A DNA stretch of 53,015 bases, taken from Stentor coeruleus (Eukaryota; Ciliophora; Heterotrichea; Heterotrichida; Stentoridae). The translations under genes and the position numbers were made by a program. The notes below the pieces were generated by a model, which was not told the DNA's origin, made no database searches, and was given only the letters and a program-made list of their open reading frames with translations. The stretch is from NCBI GenBank assembly GCA_001970955.1, contig MPUH01000457.1, forward strand, positions 1 through 53,015, given 5' to 3'. Below, one piece after another: positions 9,985-18,509 of this stretch (its first letter is position 1; each line of letters starts with the position of its first letter).

Positions 9985-10455
9985 TTTTATTTTCTTCAAT
10001 AAATATATTTATAAACTATAGTAAACTTGGAAAATTACTTTGAAGTAAGTGTCTTCCTGCATATTTATTGAAATAAAAAAATTCAAATAGATTAAATTCT
10101 GATTTTGTTCCTGACTCCTGAAGTTCAAAGCCAATATTGCTTTTATGAGTGTTATTTTAATCTTGATTCTAGAAGAGAATTTTGAGTCACATCTTCTTAA
10201 AAAAATGTGTAAACTCATGAAGCATTGCTATTAAAGTCGCACCTTTTTCGCATTATTCATATCTTTTTTGATGGTTAATCTGCAATTTTTAATATTTTTT
10301 TTTAGATTTTAACTTGTAAATCCTGTAATGATGACATAAGTTTAGTTATAAAAACTCTATTTAAGCCTTCAGAGATTTTATCTTATATTATCAGAGCATT
10401 TTTATAGAGCTGAGATAGGATTGCAATAGGTACAAGAATAGCAAAATATCAAATT
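9985..10455 (-). pseudogene. Decayed copy of the HExxH peptidase-like domain of the gene at 28843-30921
   Basis: Three conserved stretches of the intact protein can be read here in order on the minus strand, in shifting frames. The first is SEGLNRVFITKLMSSLQ (intact: LEGLDRTYITKLIPSLN). The second is GATLIAMLHEFTHF, with HEFTH at 10205-10219 (intact: GAILITLFHELSHF). The third is ESGTKSEFNLF followed by NKYAGRHLLQSNF (intact: ESGEKSELELF, NVYAGAFLLQGNF). At least two in-frame stops and two frameshifts, one an extra T in the run after HEFTH, destroy it. The rest, including any pseudokinase half, is absent. This shows the fusion gene belongs to a family with turnover. Coordinates are approximate. 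Confidence 0.85.
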
Positions 10456-10591
10456 AATAAAGACTAACAAATTGTTCAAGTAACCCTTTCTGTAAGTTCA
10501 TCAACTCAGTGTTATAATTAACATTTATTCTATCTATTACTAAAAAGCAATCTTATTTCTTAAAACCTTCTAAATTTTAATCTAATCTATA

Positions 10592-11272
10592 ATGTCAAAT
10601 AAACAATCATATGAAGAGCTTTACACATATAAAACCCCTCAATCTTTAAGCCGTAAAACCTCCCACACATCATCATTAGCTTTTAGAAAATCTAAAAAAC
10701 CCAAGTTATTAAAATCCCCAAAAAAACCTGCCAAGTTAACCAAGCCAAACGATTTTGGTCCTCTCCCCAAAGTTTCATGCTCTCTAAGTTTCTTTAAAAA
10801 TTTCTCACTTACATCTTTGCGTGTTCTTGGAACAACAATTCAAGCAGAAACAAAAAAGACTCCGACAAAATCAACACTTTCAATATCCCTTAAAAAAAAA
10901 GCCCAAAACATAAAAAAGTGCGTAAATTTTATAATGCCTTCAGTTTCTAGTAAAAGACTTTCCCCTACGCTAACTTTACCACAAGCGCCTATAAAATCTT
11001 TGGCCTTGCTGGCAAGGCCCATAAAAACTTCAAAACCCTCTTTTCATAGTAAGCCAATTCGCATATCTCTTCCTACAACACCATCACTAGCAAGTCCAGA
11101 AAAATCTCCTATCACTTATTCTAATGGTATTTTTCAAAAATCTTCAACTCATACACCAAAAATACCATCACGTGTTATACATCAAACTCTTTCTAATAGA
11201 ATCCCAAAGAAATTTATTGATGAAGCTTTAGAAGTTACAATTGATGAGTTGAATAGTTGGCAAGAAAATTAA
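10592..11272 (+). CDS. Basic Ser/Thr-Pro-rich protein of unknown function
   Basis: 226 aa starting at TCTATAATG. It is very basic and low in complexity, with many Lys-Ser-Pro and Thr-Pro sites (KLLKSPKKPAKLTKP, SLASPEKSP, THTPKIPSR). This composition is common in microtubule- or DNA-binding and kinase-regulated proteins, but no domain is visible. The C-terminus (LEVTIDELNSWQEN) resembles the very end of the protein at 14072-14518 (LQVDFQELSSWPYK), suggesting a shared docking motif. A perfect GC-rich hairpin lies in the coding DNA at 11002-11019. Confidence 0.8.
   Translation: MSNKQSYEELYTYKTPQSLSRKTSHTSSLAFRKSKKPKLLKSPKKPAKLTKPNDFGPLPKVSCSLSFFKNFSLTSLRVLGTTIQAETKKTPTKSTLSISLKKKAQNIKKCVNFIMPSVSSKRLSPTLTLPQAPIKSLALLARPIKTSKPSFHSKPIRISLPTTPSLASPEKSPITYSNGIFQKSSTHTPKIPSRVIHQTLSNRIPKKFIDEALEVTIDELNSWQEN
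11002..11019. repeat. GC-rich perfect hairpin inside a coding sequence
   Basis: Arms GGCCTTG and CAAGGCC (7 bp) around the loop CTGG. It encodes LALLAR within the basic protein. It stands out strongly against the AT-rich background. Confidence 0.6.
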
Positions 11273-11882
11273 GCATATGTCTAATTATCTAAATATTTAC
11301 TAGTTTAACTCATTTTTTTTTATATATCATAAGCAGATTATTTTTATTGATGATCTTAGAATCATTATGTTTATTTAGACTTATAATTAATGCATTCTAG
11401 AGGTTGGAAATTCATAAAAGATTTCACTCACTTGATAAAATTTGAGTATAAGAATGAGATTATAGAATACTTAGAAATGGATAATAGAATTATCCCAACT
11501 AGAAGTAAAAATGCTGACAAAAATGAGGAGTTTTTATTGGTCTTTGATATAAAATCGTAAGATTAAAGTATTTTTTTAGTGCATATAATCTGAAATATTA
11601 TCATATTGCTGATAAACCAACTAAAGCATAAGTTACTAACTGGGGTAGATGCTTGATTTCGTTGTATTTTCTGCAAATTAAATGCAATATGTTTGAATTT
11701 CTTTTTAAGGAAATCATATGAAGATCAACCTTAGGTAGTATATGATAGATTAAATTTGATGATTTATATGATATTTATATAAATTTCATTAAATAGGCCA
11801 TTCAGTGCCTTTAAAGTTTCCTTATCAAAAAAACTATACAAGCATAATAATAATAATGAAAAAAACTAAATTATTTCATTAA
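11273..11882 (+). other. Convergent intergenic region with a possible remnant frame (11390-11560)
   Basis: A 56-codon frame from ATG 11390 to TAA 11560 reads MHSRGWKFIKDFTHLIKF ... EEFLLVFDIKS. Its amino-acid make-up looks coding, but it has no TATAA context or recognisable domain. Short coding-like pieces on both sides are broken by stops (for example MFEFLFKEII near 11690). It is probably a decayed gene fragment. The rest is AT-rich. Confidence 0.3.
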
Positions 11883-13244
11883 TCAGTTTTGGAAATTGCA
11901 AAACATCTTGATAATCGACTGCTGGTCCTTGTTTTGCAGCACTCGTTTTAATTCTTCAGGAGAAATACTTTCTGTTATAGGCACACAAGCAAGGCTGAAG
12001 ATTATTTTTGCAAAAGATTCAGCAAGATACATAGCTATTGTATCATCTTTATTAGTTTTTAGTTGTCTTTTACATAATTCTTGTATTTCAGGGAAACTTA
12101 AACTACCACTTAGATCAGTATCATACATACGAAAAAGCATATCAATTTGTTGAGATAATGACCCAAAGTGAATTACACTCATTGCTTTGAGAAATTGTTC
12201 CCAGCTTAAACATCCTTTACGATCTATGTCTATAGTTGAAATAAGTTTTTCAATTAAACCTTCTTCTTTAACTTCACCTTTCCTTAAACATTGGATTAAG
12301 GTTTCATTTACTATCCCATTTCGGAAATCGTGACTGGGATTCTGAGCTACGGACATTATTAGTAAAGTTTTATATTGAGCGTATATTTTATGCAAATCCG
12401 ACTCAGAAAGTTCGTATTTTTCCATGAGCTTCTTCAAAGTCTTATGGTGTAATTTCGGCAAGCTCCTATCGAGTTTAGCCGAAGTTTCCCCCAGTTTCTC
12501 TTTCACAAAACTCATAAACTTATACCTATTAATCATTGTGCTTTTACCCTCAGTCTTCATAACTTTATTAACTGAGCTTTTCGCCCTAAACTTCATCAAA
12601 AAACTCTTCCCACCTTCCAAATCCTCCAAAACAGTTTTTTTTTTCAAGGATGTCACAAAAGTTTCTGCATTTTTTCTAACAAACTTCTCTTCAACAAATT
12701 CAAAAATCTCATTTTCACTCATTATCGGTATTTTTAGCCCAGAAAATATAAACGATGTACCAACAATAGCAATTTTACTATTAGAGTTCAATTCAGCAAA
12801 AGATTTAAGTATTTTCCCATCAATTGTAAAAATGCTTATGAATTTTTGAACTGATTTCCAGCGTTTATTACAAAGGTCAAAAAGACTTTGAAGTTCTTGT
12901 TGTTGATTTTGTCTTTTAATAATCCCATTATGGATAAATTTGTATTTAAATCCTTCTAAAAGTTCTTCAGGATTAGAAATCTTATCTCGGATTATAAAAA
13001 TTTCGCGATACCACATTGTTGAATCGAGATAATGCTTTTGACGTATAGGCATGATTTTGGAAATAGGTCTTGACTTTGATGATTCAATTTCAGATTTTGC
13101 CCGTATGTGAGATATGATTGATGTTGTGCCAATTGTCTTTTGAGGTGAGAAAGTCTTGGTTTGTCCTTCTGAGTATTTATGTATATGGTTAAATAAAGCG
13201 TTTTCGGAAGATTTTGTCGATCTGTGGTATGGGTGATTTATCAT
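11883..13244 (-). CDS. Doublecortin-like domain plus EF-hand protein
   Basis: 453 aa starting at TTTATAATG. Residues 1-75 are basic and Ser-rich. Residues ~78-178 fit a doublecortin (DCX) fold, especially its ending ISIFTIDGKILKSFAELNSN followed by KIAIVGTSFIFSGL, which matches the LYTLDG...YVA pattern. The C-terminal half has helical EF-hand pairs. One loop is canonical (DTDLSGSLSFPE, with acidic or polar residues at 1, 3, 5 and Glu at 12). The loop before it (DIDRKGCLSWEQ) has Gln instead of Glu at 12. DCX domains bind microtubules, so a Ca2+-sensing cortical microtubule or basal-body protein is likely (inference). It ends with TGA, an uncommon stop here. Confidence 0.85.
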   Translation of the reverse strand: MINHPYHRSTKSSENALFNHIHKYSEGQTKTFSPQKTIGTTSIISHIRAKSEIESSKSRPISKIMPIRQKHYLDSTMWYREIFIIRDKISNPEELLEGFKYKFIHNGIIKRQNQQQELQSLFDLCNKRWKSVQKFISIFTIDGKILKSFAELNSNSKIAIVGTSFIFSGLKIPIMSENEIFEFVEEKFVRKNAETFVTSLKKKTVLEDLEGGKSFLMKFRAKSSVNKVMKTEGKSTMINRYKFMSFVKEKLGETSAKLDRSLPKLHHKTLKKLMEKYELSESDLHKIYAQYKTLLIMSVAQNPSHDFRNGIVNETLIQCLRKGEVKEEGLIEKLISTIDIDRKGCLSWEQFLKAMSVIHFGSLSQQIDMLFRMYDTDLSGSLSFPEIQELCKRQLKTNKDDTIAMYLAESFAKIIFSLACVPITESISPEELKRVLQNKDQQSIIKMFCNFQN

Positions 13245-14071
13245 TATAAATACTTTATGTTAATTTTGTCATTTTTTAGGATGAAGTTGAGAAATCAGAA
13301 GAGATTTTATGGAGGGAAAATTGGAAGGAAAGTTAGTAGTTTTTATGAGGGAAGATTTTATAGTTGGGGTATTGGAAAAGAAGAGGTTTATAAGAAAAAT
13401 CAGCATTTTTTTAATTATGATTTAAGTGTTGAGATTGATTTGATTGGAAAAAAGGTATTTTGGATGTTGTGGGTAAGGATGAAGTATTTGGTGTAAGGAA
13501 TTTGAAGTTATTCCTAGGATATGGAAAATTATAAATCTTATGATTGACTTTAGCAGTTTTAATTTTTTGATAATAGTTTTGAGAGGTTATTATCTTATAA
13601 AATGTGTTAGTTTTTGGAGGGTATAATTTTTATGTTAAAGACAGATGTTGTTAGTTTGTTATTTTATAGTTTTGAATTATTGAAAGACTAAGCTAGCTTT
13701 CAAATTTTATTTTCAGCTGCATTTATTCCTAATAATCAAGTAATTTACATCAATAACCTTTTAAAATTAAACAAATCTTTTTGCATTACCAATTCCTTCT
13801 AGTCTTTCTTAAATCTATTATTCTACTTTATATCTGTTATTAATTTCCCACAATAATCCTCTTAAAAATATTCCAATCTCAAAGCTAAACTTATCAGAAA
13901 CCTGCTTTTCCAATCTAAACTCAACACATCCCTCTCTTAATCTTCCAAAACCCTAATCTTCAATTAACCATCATCTACAAAATTAACCTAAAAATTTTTT
14001 CATATCCACTTTCAATCCCATCTTCCAAAATCTTGCAAATCCACTTTTGTTTTCTATAAAATACACATAAA
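13245..14071. other. Intergenic region between two minus-strand genes
   Basis: The left part is strikingly G-rich and C-free on plus (13321-13380 has 20 G and 0 C), meaning C-rich upstream of the DCX gene. The right part is C-rich on plus, downstream of the gene at 14072. A 90-codon plus-strand opening at 13224-13496 is judged a by-product of the skew. Confidence 0.5.
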
Positions 14072-14518
14072 TTATTTGTATGGCCACGACGACAATTCCT
14101 GAAAATCGACTTGTAGGTTTTTCGAACTGAATTTCTGACCTTCTCCACTTTTCGAACAAGGTATAAAAATGCTTTTATTTTTACTTTCAATATGTCTATT
14201 AAATTTCTTATCAACACGCTCTTTACTAGTTAATAATCTTGATTTTCCATTTGGTGTAGGAGTTCTTCTATGTATAGTTCCAGATACAAATAGTATAGGA
14301 GAAGGTTTAGGATTAGTTCTCTTTCTGTAAATAGTGACAAATTTATGTCCTCGTATATACCATTTGTTAGATGAAGAATATTTGGCATCTGGAGTTGAAG
14401 TTATTCCTCTATGTTTATGAAAATCTGTTGAATATACTCGGTCTGCTTGAGATCTTATTGGACTTGAGATCCCACTTATGTAAAGATCAGAGATTTCAGT
14501 TTTCAAGTGCCGGTGCAT
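14072..14518 (-). CDS. Basic Ser/Thr-Pro-rich small protein
   Basis: 148 aa starting at GATATAAATG. It is basic, with Arg/Lys/Ser/Thr/Pro-rich stretches (RKRTNPKPSPILF, HRRTPTPNGKSR) and no recognisable domain. It ends in LQVDFQELSSWPYK, resembling the C-terminus of the protein at 10592-11272. A second minus frame overlaps its end down to 13975, but the shared ending argues that the TAA at 14072 is the true stop. A microtubule- or chromatin-associated role is possible but unproven. Confidence 0.75.
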   Translation of the reverse strand: MHRHLKTEISDLYISGISSPIRSQADRVYSTDFHKHRGITSTPDAKYSSSNKWYIRGHKFVTIYRKRTNPKPSPILFVSGTIHRRTPTPNGKSRLLTSKERVDKKFNRHIESKNKSIFIPCSKSGEGQKFSSKNLQVDFQELSSWPYK

Positions 14519-14889
14519 TTATATCTGATCTGTAAATTAGTTCATTAATGAGTTTATGTTGAAGTAGTTAGGATTATTTATAATGGTGAAATACTTTTTT
14601 TCTTAAGTAAACTATTATTTTTAGGAATATCAAAATGATGTTAGGTTTTATTTTATATTAATAAAAATTCTATATTAAAAATAAGTCCTTTTGAAATCTG
14701 AAGAGTTAAACTCACGTTTCTAATGCTTTATTACGACTTATATTGTTTAGAAAATAGGATTTTCAGCTGTTTTCTTAATGTTTATAATTAATTATAAAAT
14801 ATTTATTAGTCAGTTTCCATTTACTTATGATTTTGTGGCATTTGACTCTATATTTCGATAATCTTTTGTGTATATATATATATAAAAAT
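14519..14889. other. Divergent intergenic region
   Basis: AT-rich; it holds the promoters of the minus gene at 14518 and the plus gene at 14890. A (TA)n run (~14872-14883) lies directly before the plus start. Confidence 0.45.
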
Positions 14890-15354
14890 ATGCTCACGAA
14901 ATTAAAAGTCCCTAAATTCAGCTTAAACAACATGGAGCCTATCAAAATCCGCAAAGTCAGAGTGTTATCCCGAAAACCTAAAAACCAAATTTTTGGCCAA
15001 AAAAGTTTATTTTCAACTGATCACAAAATGATATCAACGTTAAATCATAATACTTTTAGCCAAAACTGTCTATTCCCCAATACATTTGATGAAGGACTTA
15101 TGAATTTTTCTCATGGCCTAGTAAGAAAAGTCCCTTATCCCAGCATCCAAGAGATAAAAAAAAAGCCTGAAATTGAGGACGACTCAGTAATTCTTACGTT
15201 AAACGAACTTTTAAGTCAAAATTTACCTGAAAAGGACGAGTCTAGCTATAAAAGTTGTTATAAAAAGCCTCAGTTTAAGAGTTTGAAAATAAAGCTTAGA
15301 GAAAAAATTATCCCGATAAAAAGTGAAAGAAACCTTAATAGAATTAAGCTATAA
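14890..15354 (+). CDS. Small basic protein of unknown function
   Basis: 154 aa from the ATG at 14890, chosen over the in-frame ATG at 14827 because TATATAAAAATG matches the usual start context and the intervening 21 codons look non-coding. It is basic, with Lys/Arg/Ser-rich ends (KIRKVRVLSRKPKNQ; KLREKIIPIKSERN). An acidic-hydrophobic patch, DDSVILTLNELLSQNL, loosely resembles the C-terminal motif of the two neighbouring basic proteins. No domain was recognised. Confidence 0.75.
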   Translation: MLTKLKVPKFSLNNMEPIKIRKVRVLSRKPKNQIFGQKSLFSTDHKMISTLNHNTFSQNCLFPNTFDEGLMNFSHGLVRKVPYPSIQEIKKKPEIEDDSVILTLNELLSQNLPEKDESSYKSCYKKPQFKSLKIKLREKIIPIKSERNLNRIKL

Positions 15355-16662
15355 AAACTTAATTGATTTAGAATTTTGTGGTATTTTATATATCTTAACT
15401 TTAAAAGGTCATTTTTGAATCTAATGAGATACCAAATTTGTCTTTTTATGTAATGGGAAATTATTAGATTATCTATTTAGATTCAGTAATTATTTTTTTA
15501 TCATGTTTCTTTTAGTAATTTGTTGGAATTTTTGTTTATGAGTTTTTATAGGACTTTGTGGTTTATGAATTGTTGATTAGATGATAATTGGCTTTTGAAT
15601 ACAAGTGATTTGAGGTTTAATGCATTTTTTTGTATTTATCAGAAACTATGGCTTTTACTAAAAATATAATAAAAATGAATGTTGAATATGTATTAAAAGA
15701 TTTTTTAAGATTTTTATCTTTGATTATGATGATAGTTAGTTATCTAATTTTATAAAGGATATGCTAAGAATTATTTTTTTTTCTATGTATTTGATAAACT
15801 ATTTTGTATAAATTTAACTTAGTTTTTTGTATTGCTGTTAACTTTTTTCTATACCTTTGATAAACTATTTTGTATAAATTTGACTTAGTTTTTTGCATTA
15901 CTGTTAACTTTTTTCTAAGACTTTAAAGTTTATTATATTTACTTATAATTTGATAAGATTTAAATAGTTACTTTTACTTATCGATATTTGTTCTTATACA
16001 GAATTATCTTATATAAATGATTTTACTCTGTTTCTTTTTCAAGACTTAAAGCTTTCAATATAAACAAATTTAAGTTTTCTAATCACCAAAACTAAAAAAC
16101 CCAAATTTTAAGATTTAGAAAAATTGATTAGTAAAGTTATTATCTTAAATTCAAACAACAAAGGTCAGAAGCTATACCTGGCAAAATTTTAAATATAAAA
16201 GTGATAAACAAACCTTTATCTTAAATCCTAATTTTCTATACAAAATCCTCAATATTTCTTTCCTCATCACACAACATAAAATCTTTATTATCCATTATAA
16301 TTTCCCATCATTTTAAACCCATTATCTAAAAAGCATGCATCTTATAATCCAAATCAAATAAAACAAATCATACCATCCCATAAAACCTCTAAAATCAATA
16401 TAAATCTTATACAAAACAAATATAAAACACAAATTTCCCTATATAAAAAACTTCCCTACCAAAGATAAAGTATTACAAATCTAAACCTTATCAACACATA
16501 AAACATACTAAAATCACTCTACTCACAAAATTTGATCATTTCTTATAATAATCATCCTAACAATATTGTAGAAACAATATTTCTAAGAAAAAGGAGGGAT
16601 TTTTGATCTCTGCATATGAAAACATAAAGGTAAATTGCGCAAATTTCAAACCTTATAAAGTT
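15355..16662 (+). other. Long intergenic region with a 66-bp tandem repeat
   Basis: No gene was recognised. It contains the tandem repeat at 15781-15912 (separate entry) and a hairpin with AATATTG/CAATATT arms at 16562-16581. The last ~500 bases are almost G-free (16381-16440 has 12 C and 0 G). No ATG occurs between 16338 and 16616. Confidence 0.55.
15781..15912 (+). repeat. Two tandem copies of a 66-bp unit
   Basis: Copies at 15781-15846 and 15847-15912 differ at only a few positions, and the start of a third copy follows. The shared core is TTTGATAAACTATTTTGTAT, then AAATTT(A/G)ACTTAG. It is AT-rich, non-coding and of unknown role. Confidence 0.85.
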
Positions 16663-16941
16663 ATGTTTGAAGAGCTCGATAACAACAAAAAAACAATTTC
16701 AGAAGATTGGCTTATAGATATGAAGTCAGATATTGCCCGCAAAGCAAAACATCAAGGGAAACTTTACAATTTTGACTTTGAGGAAAACTCTCCGCGCCAG
16801 ACAACAGAAAATAAGATTCGATGGGAAAAAAGTGAAGCATCCTTTATAAGAGTTGGTAGAGATCAAGTCAAAGAAGATTTTCGCAAGATGGACTTATCAA
16901 ACTTGCAGATTCCTACTTTGAAAATCAAAATCTGGGGATAA
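16663..16941 (+). CDS. Small charged protein of unknown function
   Basis: 92 aa from the ATG at 16663, in the context TTATAAAGTTATG. The frame is open further upstream to ~16561 but contains no ATG there, and the first upstream ATG (16616) is out of frame. The protein is hydrophilic (MFEELDNNKKTISEDWLID ... RVGRDQVKEDFRKMDL) and ends in LKIKIWG. No domain was seen. Confidence 0.6.
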   Translation: MFEELDNNKKTISEDWLIDMKSDIARKAKHQGKLYNFDFEENSPRQTTENKIRWEKSEASFIRVGRDQVKEDFRKMDLSNLQIPTLKIKIWG

Positions 16942-18083
16942 ATTTCCAATGTAAAACCAAAAAGTAATTTAACTAATTAACTACAGAAGATAATAAGAAA
17001 TCTTGTTTTTTTTTTATTAAGACTTAAGTTTTTTAGTATAAAATAGTGATTTGGTTTGGATGATTTTATGAATAGAATACCATTTACTTCGGTTATATGC
17101 CAGTAAGGATTTCGAAGGGTAGAGTTTGGATTATAGGATGATTTTATAAGATTTTATAGTGATTGAGGTTGAAAAAAAAGAAGGGTATGAAGATTAGATA
17201 TGAAGAAATATAAATTGTGCTTAGGATTTAAGTATAGGAATTTGTTGGAATAAATGGTTATGATTAACATATTTAATCAGGCTTAGGGTTAATAATTTAA
17301 ACTAAGGGAGAGGTCGACGAGTTTAGAGAAGATATGATGAGAATTTAAATCAGATTTTTTTATGGGGAAACATTTGTGTTTGACTTTTGATACTGTAGCT
17401 GAGAAATATGGGGGGATACTTTTGGGAATTTTTATAAAGCAACTTATGGACTATTAAGAATTTAGGAATATATTTTAAGTAATACTTTTGGATAAGATAA
17501 AATAGATCTTTTGGAGGAATAAAGATTTTTATGTGCTTGAAAATATGCTTGGGTTTGCAGGTAAAATGTAGGAAGCAACTATTAAAGCTATATTTTTGAT
17601 AATTGTATCATAAAATTCATATATATCTGTATTTATTAAGGATAAATTCTAATTTTCTAACAATTATTTTCCCCAATTTTTTATCCTTTAGTATAAAATC
17701 CTAATCACCAATTTTTTATATCTATTTAACATATTAGTACTTAACATTTTCTGTTTATCCTAATTTAAAATGTATATAACTTATAATTTACCTCATTACT
17801 ATACCCAAAACTCAATCTTTTTCTCACAAGCATCCCTGTAAAAATTTAATCATATTTTCCAAGCCTACCCTATAAACCAAAAAGCCAACTTTATCACTTA
17901 AACTAAACTAAAAGAAACTTTCAAGCCTAAAAACCTAATAAAAACAAGTAAACTTCCTAATCAAAGCCTAAAGAAAAACCATGAAAAAAAAATCCTAAAA
18001 GACACAGCATAAATCCTAGCTAAACCCAATCTAAATAAAAAATCATCCAATTTTTGTATTTTTTTTAATAATAAGAAGACTAT
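16942..18083. other. Convergent intergenic region
   Basis: A sharp skew switch marks the two 3' ends. 17101-17160 has about 16 G and 2 C, and 17881-17940 has about 3 G and 13 C. No coding frame longer than ~30 codons looks real. Confidence 0.5.
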
Positions 18084-18347
18084 TCAATATTCGCCACTTT
18101 CATAAGCACCTGATCGCCAGTTATCAAAAACCTTTTTCATCCCAGCTTTCGTATCAAATTGAGCAAGTCGTGTTGGACAGTAATTTATGAACGACACAAT
18201 CTAAATATAAAATACTTGTTCTCTTTGGCATTTCCTAGGTACTTTAGCATTAAATTCTGAGTTTTCTTCCAAGCAAGTGACGTAGTTCTTTTCTAGCTTC
18301 TTACATTCAACTTCAGAGTCTATCTGAGGCTTATAATGAGCATCCAT
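18084..18347 (-). CDS. Small cysteine-pair (CHCH-like) protein with a 15-nt intron
   Basis: The ATG at 18347 (GGATTATAAAATG) opens 44 codons, then the intron GTATTTTATATTTAG (18215-18201, carrying an in-frame TAG), then 38 codons to TGA. The product is 82 aa. It has a CX9C pair (C15, C25: CKKLEKNYVTC) and a second pair (C40, C52 after splicing, spaced CX11C) in predicted helices, with NWRSGAYESGEY at the end. Twin CX9C-type proteins are mostly small mitochondrial intermembrane-space or respiratory assembly factors, so such a role is likely though the second spacing is irregular. The exact orthologue is not clear. Confidence 0.8.
18201..18215 (-). other. 15-nt spliceosomal intron
   Basis: GTATTTTATATTTAG, with GT...AG ends, T9-A10, and an in-frame TAG. 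Phase 0, between Gln44 and Ile45 of the cysteine-pair protein. Confidence 0.85.
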
Positions 18348-18390
18348 TTTATAATCCAAACTATATAATAGAAATCATATATAAATTAAA

Positions 18391-18407
18391 CCAGCCTACA
18401 AGGCTGG
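18391..18407. repeat. GC-rich hairpin between two minus-strand genes
   Basis: Arms CCAGCC / GGCTGG around the loop TACAA, followed by CTTTTTAT on plus. It looks like a bacterial terminator, but in a ciliate nucleus that reading has no support. Its core is shared with the hairpin at 7368-7384. It lies in the 162-bp gap between the LRR gene's stop and the small gene's start. Confidence 0.6.
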
Positions 18408-18509
18408 CTTTTTATATAAGCATAGTTTTTTTATATAATAAGCTCTAAATTATTTTTTTATAAGATTCCTAAGGCTATTTAGTATGGCAATTACAATAAA
18501 AGCCTACTT

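Noticed and set aside
13224-13496. 90-codon plus-strand opening overlapping the doublecortin gene start
   Set aside because: It lies in the C-free, G-rich flank that precedes minus genes. Its Lys/Tyr/Gly/Arg-rich content follows from the base skew, and it overlaps the antisense 5' end of a clear gene.
13975-14217. Second minus-strand frame overlapping the end of the gene at 14072
   Set aside because: No intron of 15-16 nt links the frames, and the stop at 14072 follows the ELxSW ending shared with another protein.
16588-16605. AAGGAGG followed by TTG, resembling a bacterial ribosome binding site and start
   Set aside because: The window is a ciliate nuclear genome with 15-nt introns. The in-frame ATG at 16663 has the usual TATAA context, so the match is chance.
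18391-18412. Rho-independent terminator
   Set aside because: The stem and T-tract match the pattern, but no bacterial genes are present and the T-tract points against the flanking genes. Kept only as a GC-rich hairpin.
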